A stretch of DNA of 64,000 nucleotides. It comes from Planctomycetaceae bacterium UBA6172 (GTDB lineage Bacteria > Planctomycetota > Planctomycetia > Pirellulales > Pirellulaceae). The stretch covers positions 1-64,000 of the forward strand of contig DITY01000060.1 in assembly GCA_002422955.1 (NCBI GenBank). The letters run 5' to 3'. This document shows, in pieces, positions 27,336-35,818 of this stretch (positions are counted from its first letter, which is position 1; the number at the start of each line of letters is the position of its first letter). Position numbers and translations under genes: made by a program. The notes beneath the pieces are model-generated. The model made no database searches and was not told where the DNA came from. It saw only the letters and a program-made list of their open reading frames with translations.

Positions 27336-28175
27336 ATGCTGGACCTGTTCGACAAAATCAATGATGCCCAAGAGGCGATCCGCCGTCACTGGGACCGTCA
27401 ACCACGAGTCGCGGTCGTCTTGGGGACTGGCCTGGGGGGCTTGGCCGCCCAAATCGAGGTGGAGGCGTCGATCGATTATGCCGACATCCCCCACTTCCCC
27501 CGCTCGACCGCCGTCAGCCATCGCGGACGTTTGGTTTGCGGGATGCTCGACGGCGTGCCCGTGGTCGCGATGGAGGGGCGGTTTCATTTTTATGAGGGTT
27601 ATCCGCTCAAGCAGATCACCCTACCGATTCGCGTATTCCGATCGCTGGGGGCTGAGTTGCTGGTGCTGTCCAACGCCTGCGGCGGGATGAATCCGTATTT
27701 CGCTTGCGGCGACATCATGGTCATCGAAGATCATATCAATCTGATCGGCGACAATCCCTTGATCGGCATCAATGACGATCGGTTGGGGCCGCGGTTTCCC
27801 GACATGTGTGAGCCTTATGACTTGTTGTGGGTCGATCGGGTCCGCGCGATCGCGCGGCGTCACCAGATCGAAGCGCACAAAGGTGTCTTCGTCGCCGTGG
27901 CGGGTCCGAATCTGGAAACCCGCGCCGAGTACCGCTTTCTGAGGATGATCGGCGCGGATGTTGTTGGGATGAGTACGGTGCCGGAAGCGATTGTGGCCGT
28001 GCACTGCGGCCTGAAGGTGATCGGGCTGTCGGTGATCACCGACATGTGTTTGCCCGACGCGCTCCATCCGGCCAACGTCGAGGAGATCATCCGCATCGCC
28101 GGGGAAGCCGAACCGAAGCTCACGCTGCTGGTCCGCGAGATCGTCCGCGAAGCGGGCCAGGTGCGAATGGCGTGA
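27336..28175 (+). CDS. Purine nucleoside phosphorylase, MTAP-like variant (paralogue 1)
   Basis: 279 residues. It is a trimeric-class PNP with GTGLGG near the start, GRFHFYEGYPL (substrate His), SNACGGMNP and DIMVIEDHINL. It is close to animal PNP in sequence. At the positions that set specificity it keeps the base-binding Glu (Glu194 in GPNLETRAEY). However, it has Asp236 where inosine/guanosine PNPs have Asn (SVITDMCLP) and Val248 where they have His (ANVEEI). Both changes match 5'-methylthioadenosine phosphorylase, so a 6-aminopurine or 5'-modified substrate is likely (inference). The ATG at 27336 begins at the family's usual N-terminus. A second PNP follows after 82 bases. Confidence 0.9.
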   Translation: MLDLFDKINDAQEAIRRHWDRQPRVAVVLGTGLGGLAAQIEVEASIDYADIPHFPRSTAVSHRGRLVCGMLDGVPVVAMEGRFHFYEGYPLKQITLPIRVFRSLGAELLVLSNACGGMNPYFACGDIMVIEDHINLIGDNPLIGINDDRLGPRFPDMCEPYDLLWVDRVRAIARRHQIEAHKGVFVAVAGPNLETRAEYRFLRMIGADVVGMSTVPEAIVAVHCGLKVIGLSVITDMCLPDALHPANVEEIIRIAGEAEPKLTLLVREIVREAGQVRMA

Positions 28176-28257
28176 AGGTTCGGTGCGAGGATGCCATCAC
28201 GGTTACCCCCCTGTCCCGGTTGCGAAGGTTTCGTGTTTCCTAATCGGATGACAACCC

Positions 28258-29124
28258 ATGACTTCATCCGCTCATCCCTCCGCCGAGTTATTGGCCTCCG
28301 CCGACTTGCTGGACCGCGCGGTGCGCCGCGTGCGTGAGCGGTCGGCGCGGCGTCCCCAAGTCGCGATCATTTTGGGTAGCGGATTGGGGGGCTTGGCCGA
28401 CCAGATCGTCGATGCGGAAGTGTTCGACTTCGCGGACCTTCCGGGTTTCGGACGAGCGACGGCCGAGGGACATCGCGGGCAACTGTTTCTCGGAGACTTG
28501 AACCGGGTCCCGGTCGTCGTTTTGGCCGGCAGGCTGCATCGTTACGAGGGATACGACGACTGCCAGGTCGCGTTTCCGATCCGCGTGATGGCTGCGCTGG
28601 GTGCGAAGCGATTGATCGTCAGCAACGCGGTTGGCGGCCTGAACCCGTTATTGCGGGTCGGTGACTTCGTGATCATTCACGATCATCTCGATCTGGTCAG
28701 ACGCCGCTGGGCATGGTCTGCCGCCACCGATCGCGAACCGGGGCCGCGATCGATCGAATGCTATGACCCGGGCTTGATCGAACGGGCATTGGCCGCGGGT
28801 CGTGCCGGTGATTTTCGGGCCATTCCCGGCATTTACATCGCCACGCTCGGACCGACGTTCGAGACCCGAGCGGAATACCGGATGTTCCGCCGGCTGGGTG
28901 GCGATGTGGTGGGAATGAGCATGGCACCGGAGGCGCGGATGGCGTTCTCTCTCGGCATGACGGTGCTCGGGCTGTCGGTGGTCAGCAACGTCGCGCGGCC
29001 CGACAGCATGCCAAGGTCGGGGGTGTTACCGACTGATCATCAGGAGGTTTTGGGGGTCGGTCGCGCCGCGGTGGGGAAGCTCCGCCGCATCCTCGATGCG
29101 ACGTTGGGCGGTCCCGTGGTGTAA
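28258..29124 (+). CDS. Purine nucleoside phosphorylase, inosine/guanosine type (paralogue 2)
   Basis: 288 residues. The layout matches the preceding gene (GSGLGGLADQI, GRLHRYEGYDD, SNAVGGLNP, DFVIIHDHLDL). It keeps the classical binding residues: Phe201-Glu202 in GPTFETRAEY, Asn244 in SVVSNVARP and His261 in TDHQEV. It should release guanine or hypoxanthine with ribose-1-phosphate from inosine and guanosine for purine salvage. It lies 82 bases after paralogue 1 and is probably co-transcribed. Confidence 0.92.
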   Translation: MTSSAHPSAELLASADLLDRAVRRVRERSARRPQVAIILGSGLGGLADQIVDAEVFDFADLPGFGRATAEGHRGQLFLGDLNRVPVVVLAGRLHRYEGYDDCQVAFPIRVMAALGAKRLIVSNAVGGLNPLLRVGDFVIIHDHLDLVRRRWAWSAATDREPGPRSIECYDPGLIERALAAGRAGDFRAIPGIYIATLGPTFETRAEYRMFRRLGGDVVGMSMAPEARMAFSLGMTVLGLSVVSNVARPDSMPRSGVLPTDHQEVLGVGRAAVGKLRRILDATLGGPVV

Positions 29125-29234
29125 GCTGAACGGCGCTGTCGAAGAGTTTCCGTTGCCGCGCATGCCGGTGGCCTTCGTTCGCGGGTCCATCGGTGGTGGA
29201 GTTTCATCCGGTCGTTCGAATTCGGGGATCGCTC

Positions 29235-30713
29235 ATGTCACGTTCATGGATTGCCTCCCTCGCCGTAGGGAGTTTGTTGGGCTTTGGGATCAATTGGGCG
29301 GTTGCCGGGGCGGATGAGCCGCCAAACCCGCTCGCGGGGCAGGCTGCCGCACCTGATCCGGCCGAGACGGAAACGGATGCGCCGCCCAACTTTGAACAGC
29401 TCGCGAAATGGATCCGCGAACGCAAGTATGAGGAGGCGATGGCGCGACTCGAGTCGGCGATCGAGAAGGACCCCCAGAACCATGCCTTGGGCATGATGTA
29501 TTCTTATTTGATCGCCGGGGTCAGCCGTGATCGATCCGATGAGGCGTTCGCGTTAATCCGCGACTGGGCAACGCGAGGTCTCGAAAATCCTTCACCGAAG
29601 ACTTCCGAATTGATGGGCATCGCGACCGCGGTGGATGCGCTCGTGAGTCGCGATACAGCGCTGACCAGCGAAGCTAAACTCGCCCTGCTGGCCCAGCTTC
29701 AAGCGAAGCTCGCGGGAGATGATCCCCGTTTGGAGTCATCACGGCAGACGATACTCTCGCGGAAAATCTCGATCCTGCTCGATGCGGATCATAAGGATGA
29801 GGCCCTCGCGGAATTGGAAACGATGATCGCCGCGGCCCGTGAGGAACGCGGCGGTGCGCTTCCCTCGTTCGTTAGAGCGGTACAAGCCTTTCAATCGCTA
29901 GGCGGTAGCTCGTTCCCCGAACGCGTGGCCGAGTTGACCGATGAGGCGGAGGTGATGACGGCTGAGGCGGTCGCCAAGGACCAGATCACGCTCGTCGAGT
30001 TCCAGGCCTACTACATGCTGCGAATGAACCGAGTCAGCGCCCTGGTACGGACTGACCCGGAAGCGGCCGAGCCGATGTTGCAGGAGTTGGAAGCTGCTCT
30101 GGAATGGGCTCCGCTCAAGCTGAAGCAGTCGTCGGAGGCGATGTTGTCGAGTTACACGCGCACCCTGCGGTCGCTTCGCGCGCGTCTGGAATCGGCCAAG
30201 AAGATCAACGCGCTGCTGGGGACGGAGGCGCCCGAGATCGATGCCGAGCATTTTGTTGCCAGCGAACCGGTCACGATGGAGGCGTTGCGCGGGAAAGTGG
30301 TGCTGATCGACTTTTGGGCGGTCTGGTGTGGCCCCTGCATCGCGACCTTTCCCCACTTGATCGAATGGCAGGAGAAATATGCCGATAAGGGTTTGGTGAT
30401 TTTGGGGGCGACACAATTCTATGGCTATCGTTGGGATGATGAAGCCGGCCGCGCCCTGCGTGATGAGAAGGGCCAGGTCTCGCCCGCGACCGAGTTGGCG
30501 ATGCTCGAAAAGTTTCGCGAGTCGCATTCGCTCCGCCACGGCTTCTTCGTGACGCCGGAAGGAAGCTCTTATTCAAACGCTTATGGAGTGACCGGGATTC
30601 CGCACGTCGTGCTGATCGACCAACAGGGGAAGATTCAGATGGTCCGCATCGGCTCGGGCGACGCCAACGCACGGGACTTGGAAGGCAAGATCGAGGAGTT
30701 GCTCGGCGGCTGA
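29235..30713 (+). CDS. Secreted thioredoxin-like (TlpA/ResA) protein with long N-terminal helical domain
   Basis: 492 residues. A signal peptide lies at about 1-25 (IASLAVGSLLGFGINWAVAG). Residues about 50-340 are helical and repeat-like, without a family I recognise. Residues about 345-490 are a thioredoxin fold with VVLIDFWAVWCGPCIATFP (active Cys pair in WCGPC) and the cis-Pro loop GVTGIPHVVLID. It should reduce or exchange disulfides in the periplasm, as TlpA/ResA do. The ATG at 29235 opens the signal peptide; an upstream in-frame start at 29193 is unlikely. It converges with recG, with 15 bases between the stops. Confidence 0.87.
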   Translation: MSRSWIASLAVGSLLGFGINWAVAGADEPPNPLAGQAAAPDPAETETDAPPNFEQLAKWIRERKYEEAMARLESAIEKDPQNHALGMMYSYLIAGVSRDRSDEAFALIRDWATRGLENPSPKTSELMGIATAVDALVSRDTALTSEAKLALLAQLQAKLAGDDPRLESSRQTILSRKISILLDADHKDEALAELETMIAAAREERGGALPSFVRAVQAFQSLGGSSFPERVAELTDEAEVMTAEAVAKDQITLVEFQAYYMLRMNRVSALVRTDPEAAEPMLQELEAALEWAPLKLKQSSEAMLSSYTRTLRSLRARLESAKKINALLGTEAPEIDAEHFVASEPVTMEALRGKVVLIDFWAVWCGPCIATFPHLIEWQEKYADKGLVILGATQFYGYRWDDEAGRALRDEKGQVSPATELAMLEKFRESHSLRHGFFVTPEGSSYSNAYGVTGIPHVVLIDQQGKIQMVRIGSGDANARDLEGKIEELLGG

Positions 30714-30728
30714 ACAGGCTGCGGTCGA

Positions 30729-32990
30729 TTAGGCGACATCGCCCAAATCGAGCACTTCACCGTAGCGCCGCAGGACCTGCTGTTTCAGGCCCGCGGCGGG
30801 CGGCGCGGATAACTCCGGGTCGATGTCGATCGTCTCTTGAGCGATCTCACGCGCGACGATCAGGATCCGCTCGTCGCGCGCAAGGTCGGCGATCCGCATC
30901 GTCGGTATCCCGCTTTGGCGCTTTCCCATTAGGTCACCCGGGCCGCGGAGGCGGAAGTCCGCTTCCGCGATCGCAAAGCCGTCGTTGGTTTCGGCGAAGG
31001 TTTGCAGGCGTTCGTTGTCGGCGGGCGATGTCTTAGCGTCGGTGAACAGGCCGACGTGCCCCTCGTGGCTGCCGCGGCTGACTCGACCACGCAATTGATG
31101 AAGTTGGGCGAGCCCGAATCGCTCCGCGCCCAGGATGGTCATCACCGTGGCATTCGGGACGTCGATGCCGACTTCGATCACGGTCGTGGTGACCAAGACC
31201 TGAGTGCGACCTTGGGCGAACCGTTCCATCGCCTCGGTCTTTTCTTGGGTTGTCATCCGACCGTGCAGCAGACCGACTCGATACTCCGCCAAGGGGCCGT
31301 CCCGAAGGCGGTCGAAGGTTTCGATCGCCGAGGAGACGTCTTCCGCCACCGCCGGTTCGGTTGCTAAATCGTTCGCCACGGCAGCCGCATCGTCGGTCGC
31401 GGTTACTGGGGTCGGCGACCTGAGGTCAAGGAGTTCGGCCCCCGCCGTCGCCGAGGCTTTGTCGGGTTGGACGCGGGGGGTGACCACGAACGCTTGTCGA
31501 CCCTCGTCGAGCCGCTGCGCGACGAATCGCCACCAGCGATCTCGCCAGGCTTCCTCCGCGAGGTAGGTGTGCACCATGCCGCGGCCGGGAGGTTTCTCAC
31601 GCAGGGTGCTGACGTCGAGGTCGCCGAACAGCGTCATCGTGATCGTGCGTGGTATCGGCGTGGCCGAGAGGACCAAGTAGTGCGGATCGACATCGCCGCG
31701 CCGCAACGCCTTGCGCTGCTCTACCCCAAATTTGTGCTGTTCGTCGATCACGCAGAGCCCCAGCTTGGCGAAGCGGATTTCTCCGTACAGCAGCGCCTGG
31801 GTGCCGACCAAAACGTCGATCTCCCCGGCTGCGACCTGCCGCAGGACTTCGCGGCGTTGCGTGGCGGTTAACGACCCGCAGAGCAAGCCGATCCGAACGC
31901 GGCTGTGGGCCAAGGCCTTGGCGAGGGTCTGATGATGTTGCCTCGCCAACACCTCGGTCGGGGCCATCATCACCGCTTGATAACCGTGGGCTACGGCGAG
32001 CAGCAGCGCGTACTGCGCCACGACGGTCTTGCCACTGCCGACATCCCCCTGGATCAGCCGATTCATCGGAAACTGGCGGGCCATGTCGCGCCCCACATCG
32101 CCGATCGCCGCGACCTGATCCGGCGTCAACTCGAAGGGAAAGCGATTTCGAATTCGGGCATCGATCAGCGGGGTCGGTGTCAGGGGCGGCGCGGAGAGCG
32201 CCGTGGTCAGACGCCGCCGACGGAGGGCGAGCGCCAATTGCAGGACGAAGAGCTCTTGAAAGATCAAACGCTGGCGGGCAGCCTCCAGTCCCTCCTTGTC
32301 GCTGGGGCGATGAATTTCTCGCAGTGCGGTCGCGATCCCAGGCAGCGGTGGGGTGACACCGGGCAAGGTCCCCTCGATTCGCGAGGCGGCGAGTTTCCGA
32401 AGCGGTTCATCGAGCACTTCCCCAATCGAGTCGCTCAAGGCCTCGACGACTTTCGCCGTGACCTTCCTCAGGTCGCTCTGTCGGAGGCCTTCGACCAACG
32501 AGTAGATCGGCAGGATCTGACCCGCCGGGACGGCCTCTTCGCCATCGAGGATCGCTACCCGTGGGTGAATGAACTCCATGCGGAAGCCAGCCAGCTTCGG
32601 GATGCCGGAGACCATCACGAGGCAGCCGCGGCGCAATTGCTCGACGCGGCCGGGTTGGTTGAAGAACAGCAATCGCACCGCCCCCTGTTGATTTTCAACA
32701 AGTGCTCCGAAAACTGATTTGCCGGGTGTTCGCGAGCTGATCTCGACCTCGGTGATCCTGCCAACCAGGGACGCGGGTTGACCCTCACGCAATTCGGTGA
32801 TCGGTGTTGACTGAGCGGGGAACTCGTAGCTCCTGGGAAAGAAGAACAACGCGTTGCCAGCGGTACGGATGTCGAGCCGCCGCAGCAACTCCGCCCGGGA
32901 GGCACCCACGCCCGGGACGAACTGGATGTCCGTCCCCAACAGCAAGGCGGGACGATGCTCCGGACGCGGGTCGGATCTTTGGCCGTCCAT
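30729..32990 (-). CDS. recG: ATP-dependent DNA helicase RecG
   Basis: 753 residues, normal for RecG. An N-terminal wedge/OB domain (FVPGVGASRAELLRRL, then PASLVGRITEVEI) binds branched DNA. The helicase core shows Walker A GDVGSGKTVVAQ, the DEQH box CVIDEQHKFGVEQR, and QLRGRVSRGSHEG late in the core. The C-terminus has the RecG-type FRLRGPGDLMGKRQSG block. It reverses stalled forks and unwinds Holliday junctions and R-loops. The ATG at 32990 is preferred to a TTG two codons upstream. It follows the anti-sigma-like gene by about 100 bases on the same strand. Confidence 0.95.
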   Translation of the reverse strand: MDGQRSDPRPEHRPALLLGTDIQFVPGVGASRAELLRRLDIRTAGNALFFFPRSYEFPAQSTPITELREGQPASLVGRITEVEISSRTPGKSVFGALVENQQGAVRLLFFNQPGRVEQLRRGCLVMVSGIPKLAGFRMEFIHPRVAILDGEEAVPAGQILPIYSLVEGLRQSDLRKVTAKVVEALSDSIGEVLDEPLRKLAASRIEGTLPGVTPPLPGIATALREIHRPSDKEGLEAARQRLIFQELFVLQLALALRRRRLTTALSAPPLTPTPLIDARIRNRFPFELTPDQVAAIGDVGRDMARQFPMNRLIQGDVGSGKTVVAQYALLLAVAHGYQAVMMAPTEVLARQHHQTLAKALAHSRVRIGLLCGSLTATQRREVLRQVAAGEIDVLVGTQALLYGEIRFAKLGLCVIDEQHKFGVEQRKALRRGDVDPHYLVLSATPIPRTITMTLFGDLDVSTLREKPPGRGMVHTYLAEEAWRDRWWRFVAQRLDEGRQAFVVTPRVQPDKASATAGAELLDLRSPTPVTATDDAAAVANDLATEPAVAEDVSSAIETFDRLRDGPLAEYRVGLLHGRMTTQEKTEAMERFAQGRTQVLVTTTVIEVGIDVPNATVMTILGAERFGLAQLHQLRGRVSRGSHEGHVGLFTDAKTSPADNERLQTFAETNDGFAIAEADFRLRGPGDLMGKRQSGIPTMRIADLARDERILIVAREIAQETIDIDPELSAPPAAGLKQQVLRRYGEVLDLGDVA

Positions 32991-33094
32991 GTTCAAGATT
33001 GAAGGAGCTACGAGCGAAGGGGGTTCGGGAAGTTCCCGCGATTGTGGCGTCTGGGACTGTCGCCTGCCAATCGCCCCTTGCTTTCCGGCTAGGG

Positions 33095-35122
33095 TCAGCT
33101 GCCGTTCTGAATGACCCAGTAGAGCTTGGCAACCGCGCGGTGTTGCTCGTCGACCGCTTGAGCAACATCAGACCCGATCAAATCCTCGGCGAGCCGAAGT
33201 TGATCCGGCGTGACCTGGCGAAACCCGGCCGCGTAGAACGCATGACGGAGTTGCTGGTCGCGATCCGCGATCGACTCGATCCAGCCACCCCGCAGGCCTT
33301 CGCGGTCCGCCATCCACTGGGCCCACCAGTATTCCTCCGGCTTTGCCGTCGCGGCGTCGCCGGATGCTACTGGCTCCCGGGGTAGGTCGCGAGGAATTCG
33401 ATTGGGCGGGGTGAGGATCAGGGGCTGTGCTAGCAACGTGTCTTGGGGACCGATTTTGGTGGGAAGGTCGGAGGACCTGCTCTTCATCATCGCGGCCAAT
33501 TGACGACGGGTTGCGGCAGGCCAATGAGCTCGGGCCGCGGCAAAGGATCTTTGGGCCATCGAGGCCTCGGCCAAAGTCACCTCCGGCGCGACCTGCCAGC
33601 GGTCTTGCAGGAAAACATCGGGCAGACCACGACGCATCGGGTCCCCGTTGATGATCCAATCCACAGCAGCCCGGATGTCAAAATCGCTGGCGACCAACCG
33701 TTCCGCGAGCATTTCCAAAGCTTGGTCGAGCGCATCATCCCGCGGCGGCGCGATGGGTGAACTCGCGACCGCTAGCAGCGGCGTGCCGAACCCGATCGAC
33801 CAGAGGTGGTTGGCGAGAGTCCGCGCGACCTGTCGATTCCCGATCAGGAGTTGCCCCAACGTCTCACGCGAGTCGATGGGGTTGGCAAAGGTGGCCTCGT
33901 CGGCGAGCCCCAGCCAACGCTTCGAAACGCCGGGCGTCGCAACCCGTTGGCGGCCGTCTTTTAGCTCATAAAAGGTCGGTCCCGCAGCCGGTGATGAGAA
34001 CAGGGCGACGATCGCCCAGTAATCGTGCTGGATGTAACGGCTGTCGATGGGTGAATCGTGGCAGCGTGCGCAACCGACATCCGCGCCCGCAAGCCGGCTG
34101 GCAAACCACTCGCCGAGGGCATCCGGTTTGACAGCGACGCTTCCGGAGTCGGCTGGTTGTGGGGCCTCGGCCGAATCGAACTCGCCGCGAACCCATCGTC
34201 CGAGCCAGGCGTCGAAACGATCACCACGGTAAATGACATCGGCCGCTTCGTCGGTCAATCGCCGCAGGGCAGTCGGATCCAGGCGCAGGCCGATCGCGAG
34301 TTGAGCGACCAGTCGCTCGGCCACCTGTTGGCTGGAATCGCGATCCGACCAGGTCGCGGTACCGGCCGAATTATCGACGGTCGGATCGATGACGATGCCG
34401 AAACGATCCGCGATGCGATCTGACCAAGCGGTGGCCCCGGCGCTGGCCGCGGGGACAACTCCGATCGCTTGCCAGTAGGCGGCGAATTGTTGGTTGAGCC
34501 GAGCCAACCCCGCATCATCCGGCAAAAACTCCTTTTCGATGGGCCGAGAAGACGCAGTGTCCGCGAGTACCAAGCCACGCGGTCGCGTCGAGCGACTTCC
34601 GTCCGCTGCAGCTTGACCGGCTAGTGGCCCGGGCTCAGCAACGCCAAGGTGGTCGCTGTCGACGCTTGCCGGCGAACCGCTCAGCAATACTGGAGGTTTG
34701 CGGTTTGGTTGGCTCTGCTTCGGAATCGCATCGGTGTGGTTCGTGGCAGCCGAAGAGTCGGACCCGGTGGATCCACCGCTAGCCGTGATGGTGGGTTCGT
34801 TGGTCGCGAACGGCGAACGGCCGGAGCCTCCCCAAAAGTAGACCATGGCGAGAATGGTCGCGGCCAAGCTGGCCCACGCACCGAGCGTGATCGCACGGCC
34901 GCGCCGCTCAGACCCAGTGGCCAAGCTTGCGGTTCCGCCGACTCCGATTCCGCCGGACCGCTGCCGGACGAGCGTCAGCACTTGGGCTTCGAAGTCGCGC
35001 GGCGGTTTTGGACCCCGCGTTTCGGCCGCGAAGAGTTCGCTCAACATCGCGTCCAAAGCCCTTTCTTCGGCTTCGGAAAAGGGCGGTGATTTCTCCGCGG
35101 GTTGATCGGCTGAACCGCTCAT
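33095..35122 (-). CDS. Anti-sigma-like membrane protein fused to a DUF1549/DUF1553-type CxxCH domain
   Basis: 675 residues. The cytoplasmic N-terminus (1-75, ERALDAMLSELFAAETRG, then PPRDFEAQVLTLVRQR) resembles planctomycete anti-sigma proteins. One membrane helix lies at about 78-97, followed by a low-complexity linker. The extracytoplasmic part (about 200-560) matches DUF1549/DUF1553 in order: VAERLVAQLAIG, a heme-type CARCH motif with HDSPID, then RETLGQLLIGNRQVARTLANHLW. It lies directly behind the sigma-factor gene, as expected for a regulator of that factor. A normal anti-sigma factor lacks such a C-terminal domain, and normal DUF1549 proteins lack the N-terminal one. Heme binding is inferred from CxxCH only. 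Confidence 0.75.
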   Translation of the reverse strand: MSGSADQPAEKSPPFSEAEERALDAMLSELFAAETRGPKPPRDFEAQVLTLVRQRSGGIGVGGTASLATGSERRGRAITLGAWASLAATILAMVYFWGGSGRSPFATNEPTITASGGSTGSDSSAATNHTDAIPKQSQPNRKPPVLLSGSPASVDSDHLGVAEPGPLAGQAAADGSRSTRPRGLVLADTASSRPIEKEFLPDDAGLARLNQQFAAYWQAIGVVPAASAGATAWSDRIADRFGIVIDPTVDNSAGTATWSDRDSSQQVAERLVAQLAIGLRLDPTALRRLTDEAADVIYRGDRFDAWLGRWVRGEFDSAEAPQPADSGSVAVKPDALGEWFASRLAGADVGCARCHDSPIDSRYIQHDYWAIVALFSSPAAGPTFYELKDGRQRVATPGVSKRWLGLADEATFANPIDSRETLGQLLIGNRQVARTLANHLWSIGFGTPLLAVASSPIAPPRDDALDQALEMLAERLVASDFDIRAAVDWIINGDPMRRGLPDVFLQDRWQVAPEVTLAEASMAQRSFAAARAHWPAATRRQLAAMMKSRSSDLPTKIGPQDTLLAQPLILTPPNRIPRDLPREPVASGDAATAKPEEYWWAQWMADREGLRGGWIESIADRDQQLRHAFYAAGFRQVTPDQLRLAEDLIGSDVAQAVDEQHRAVAKLYWVIQNGS

Positions 35123-35169
35123 GATGGGTGGGACGCCTGAACGCCTAAGTGAGTCTCGGGATCGGAAAG

Positions 35170-35760
35170 TTAGGGATGATCGGGTCGGCGATGCTGGTCA
35201 TTGGATTGGCGGGCCGCTTCGAGTTCGGTCAACTTCAATTCGACGCACTCTCGGAGTTGTTGCTTCGCCCGCTGCATCAAGTTGCGTGTGCCGTGTTCAC
35301 TGATCCGCAGTTTGCTCGCGATTTCGGCTCGAGTGGCATCCTCGGCGAACCTCATTCGCAACGCTAAGCGGGCTCGGTCCGTCAGGGATGCGAGGCACTG
35401 CTTCAAACAATCGAGCCCCTCGTTGCCACTGAGATCCTGGCCTGCCCAGCGGTCCCAGATCTCATCCAGCGGGTCGGAGGTGAAAACGGTTCTGATCCGT
35501 CCGCCCTTGCGGTGGTAGGTGATCAAGAGGTTGCGGGCCGTTCGTCGCAGGTAAGCGGCGGTCGCACCCTCGCTCCACTGGGAGAACGATTCCTGGCAAA
35601 TCACTTTGACCAAGGTTTCTTGGGTCAGATCATCGGCCAGCGATTCGTCGCAACCGAGCATCCGCAGGTAACGCCAGATGCCCACTTGGTGGCGACGAAT
35701 CAGCTCTTCGGCCGACAACACGATGGGTGGCGGGATCGGCTCGCGTGGTTCGTCACTCAC
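35170..35760 (-). CDS. RNA polymerase sigma factor, ECF-like sigma-70 family
   Basis: 196 residues. Region 2 is visible as ADDLTQETLVKVICQ preceded by WRYLRMLGCDE. Region 4 is LTDRARLALRMRFAED followed by the helix-turn-helix TRAEIASKLRISEHGTRNLM. No region 3 is present. The start is GTG at 35760. It lies 47 bases before the anti-sigma-like gene and 58 bases after the DUF1501 gene on the same strand, so the four minus-strand genes may form one unit. Its target promoters are unknown. Confidence 0.9.
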   Translation of the reverse strand: MSDEPREPIPPPIVLSAEELIRRHQVGIWRYLRMLGCDESLADDLTQETLVKVICQESFSQWSEGATAAYLRRTARNLLITYHRKGGRIRTVFTSDPLDEIWDRWAGQDLSGNEGLDCLKQCLASLTDRARLALRMRFAEDATRAEIASKLRISEHGTRNLMQRAKQQLRECVELKLTELEAARQSNDQHRRPDHP

Positions 35761-35818
35761 GGATTATTTTCTGCCGAGCGAAACGGGGAGGCCGACGGCG
35801 GTTGGCCCCCGCGTCGCC

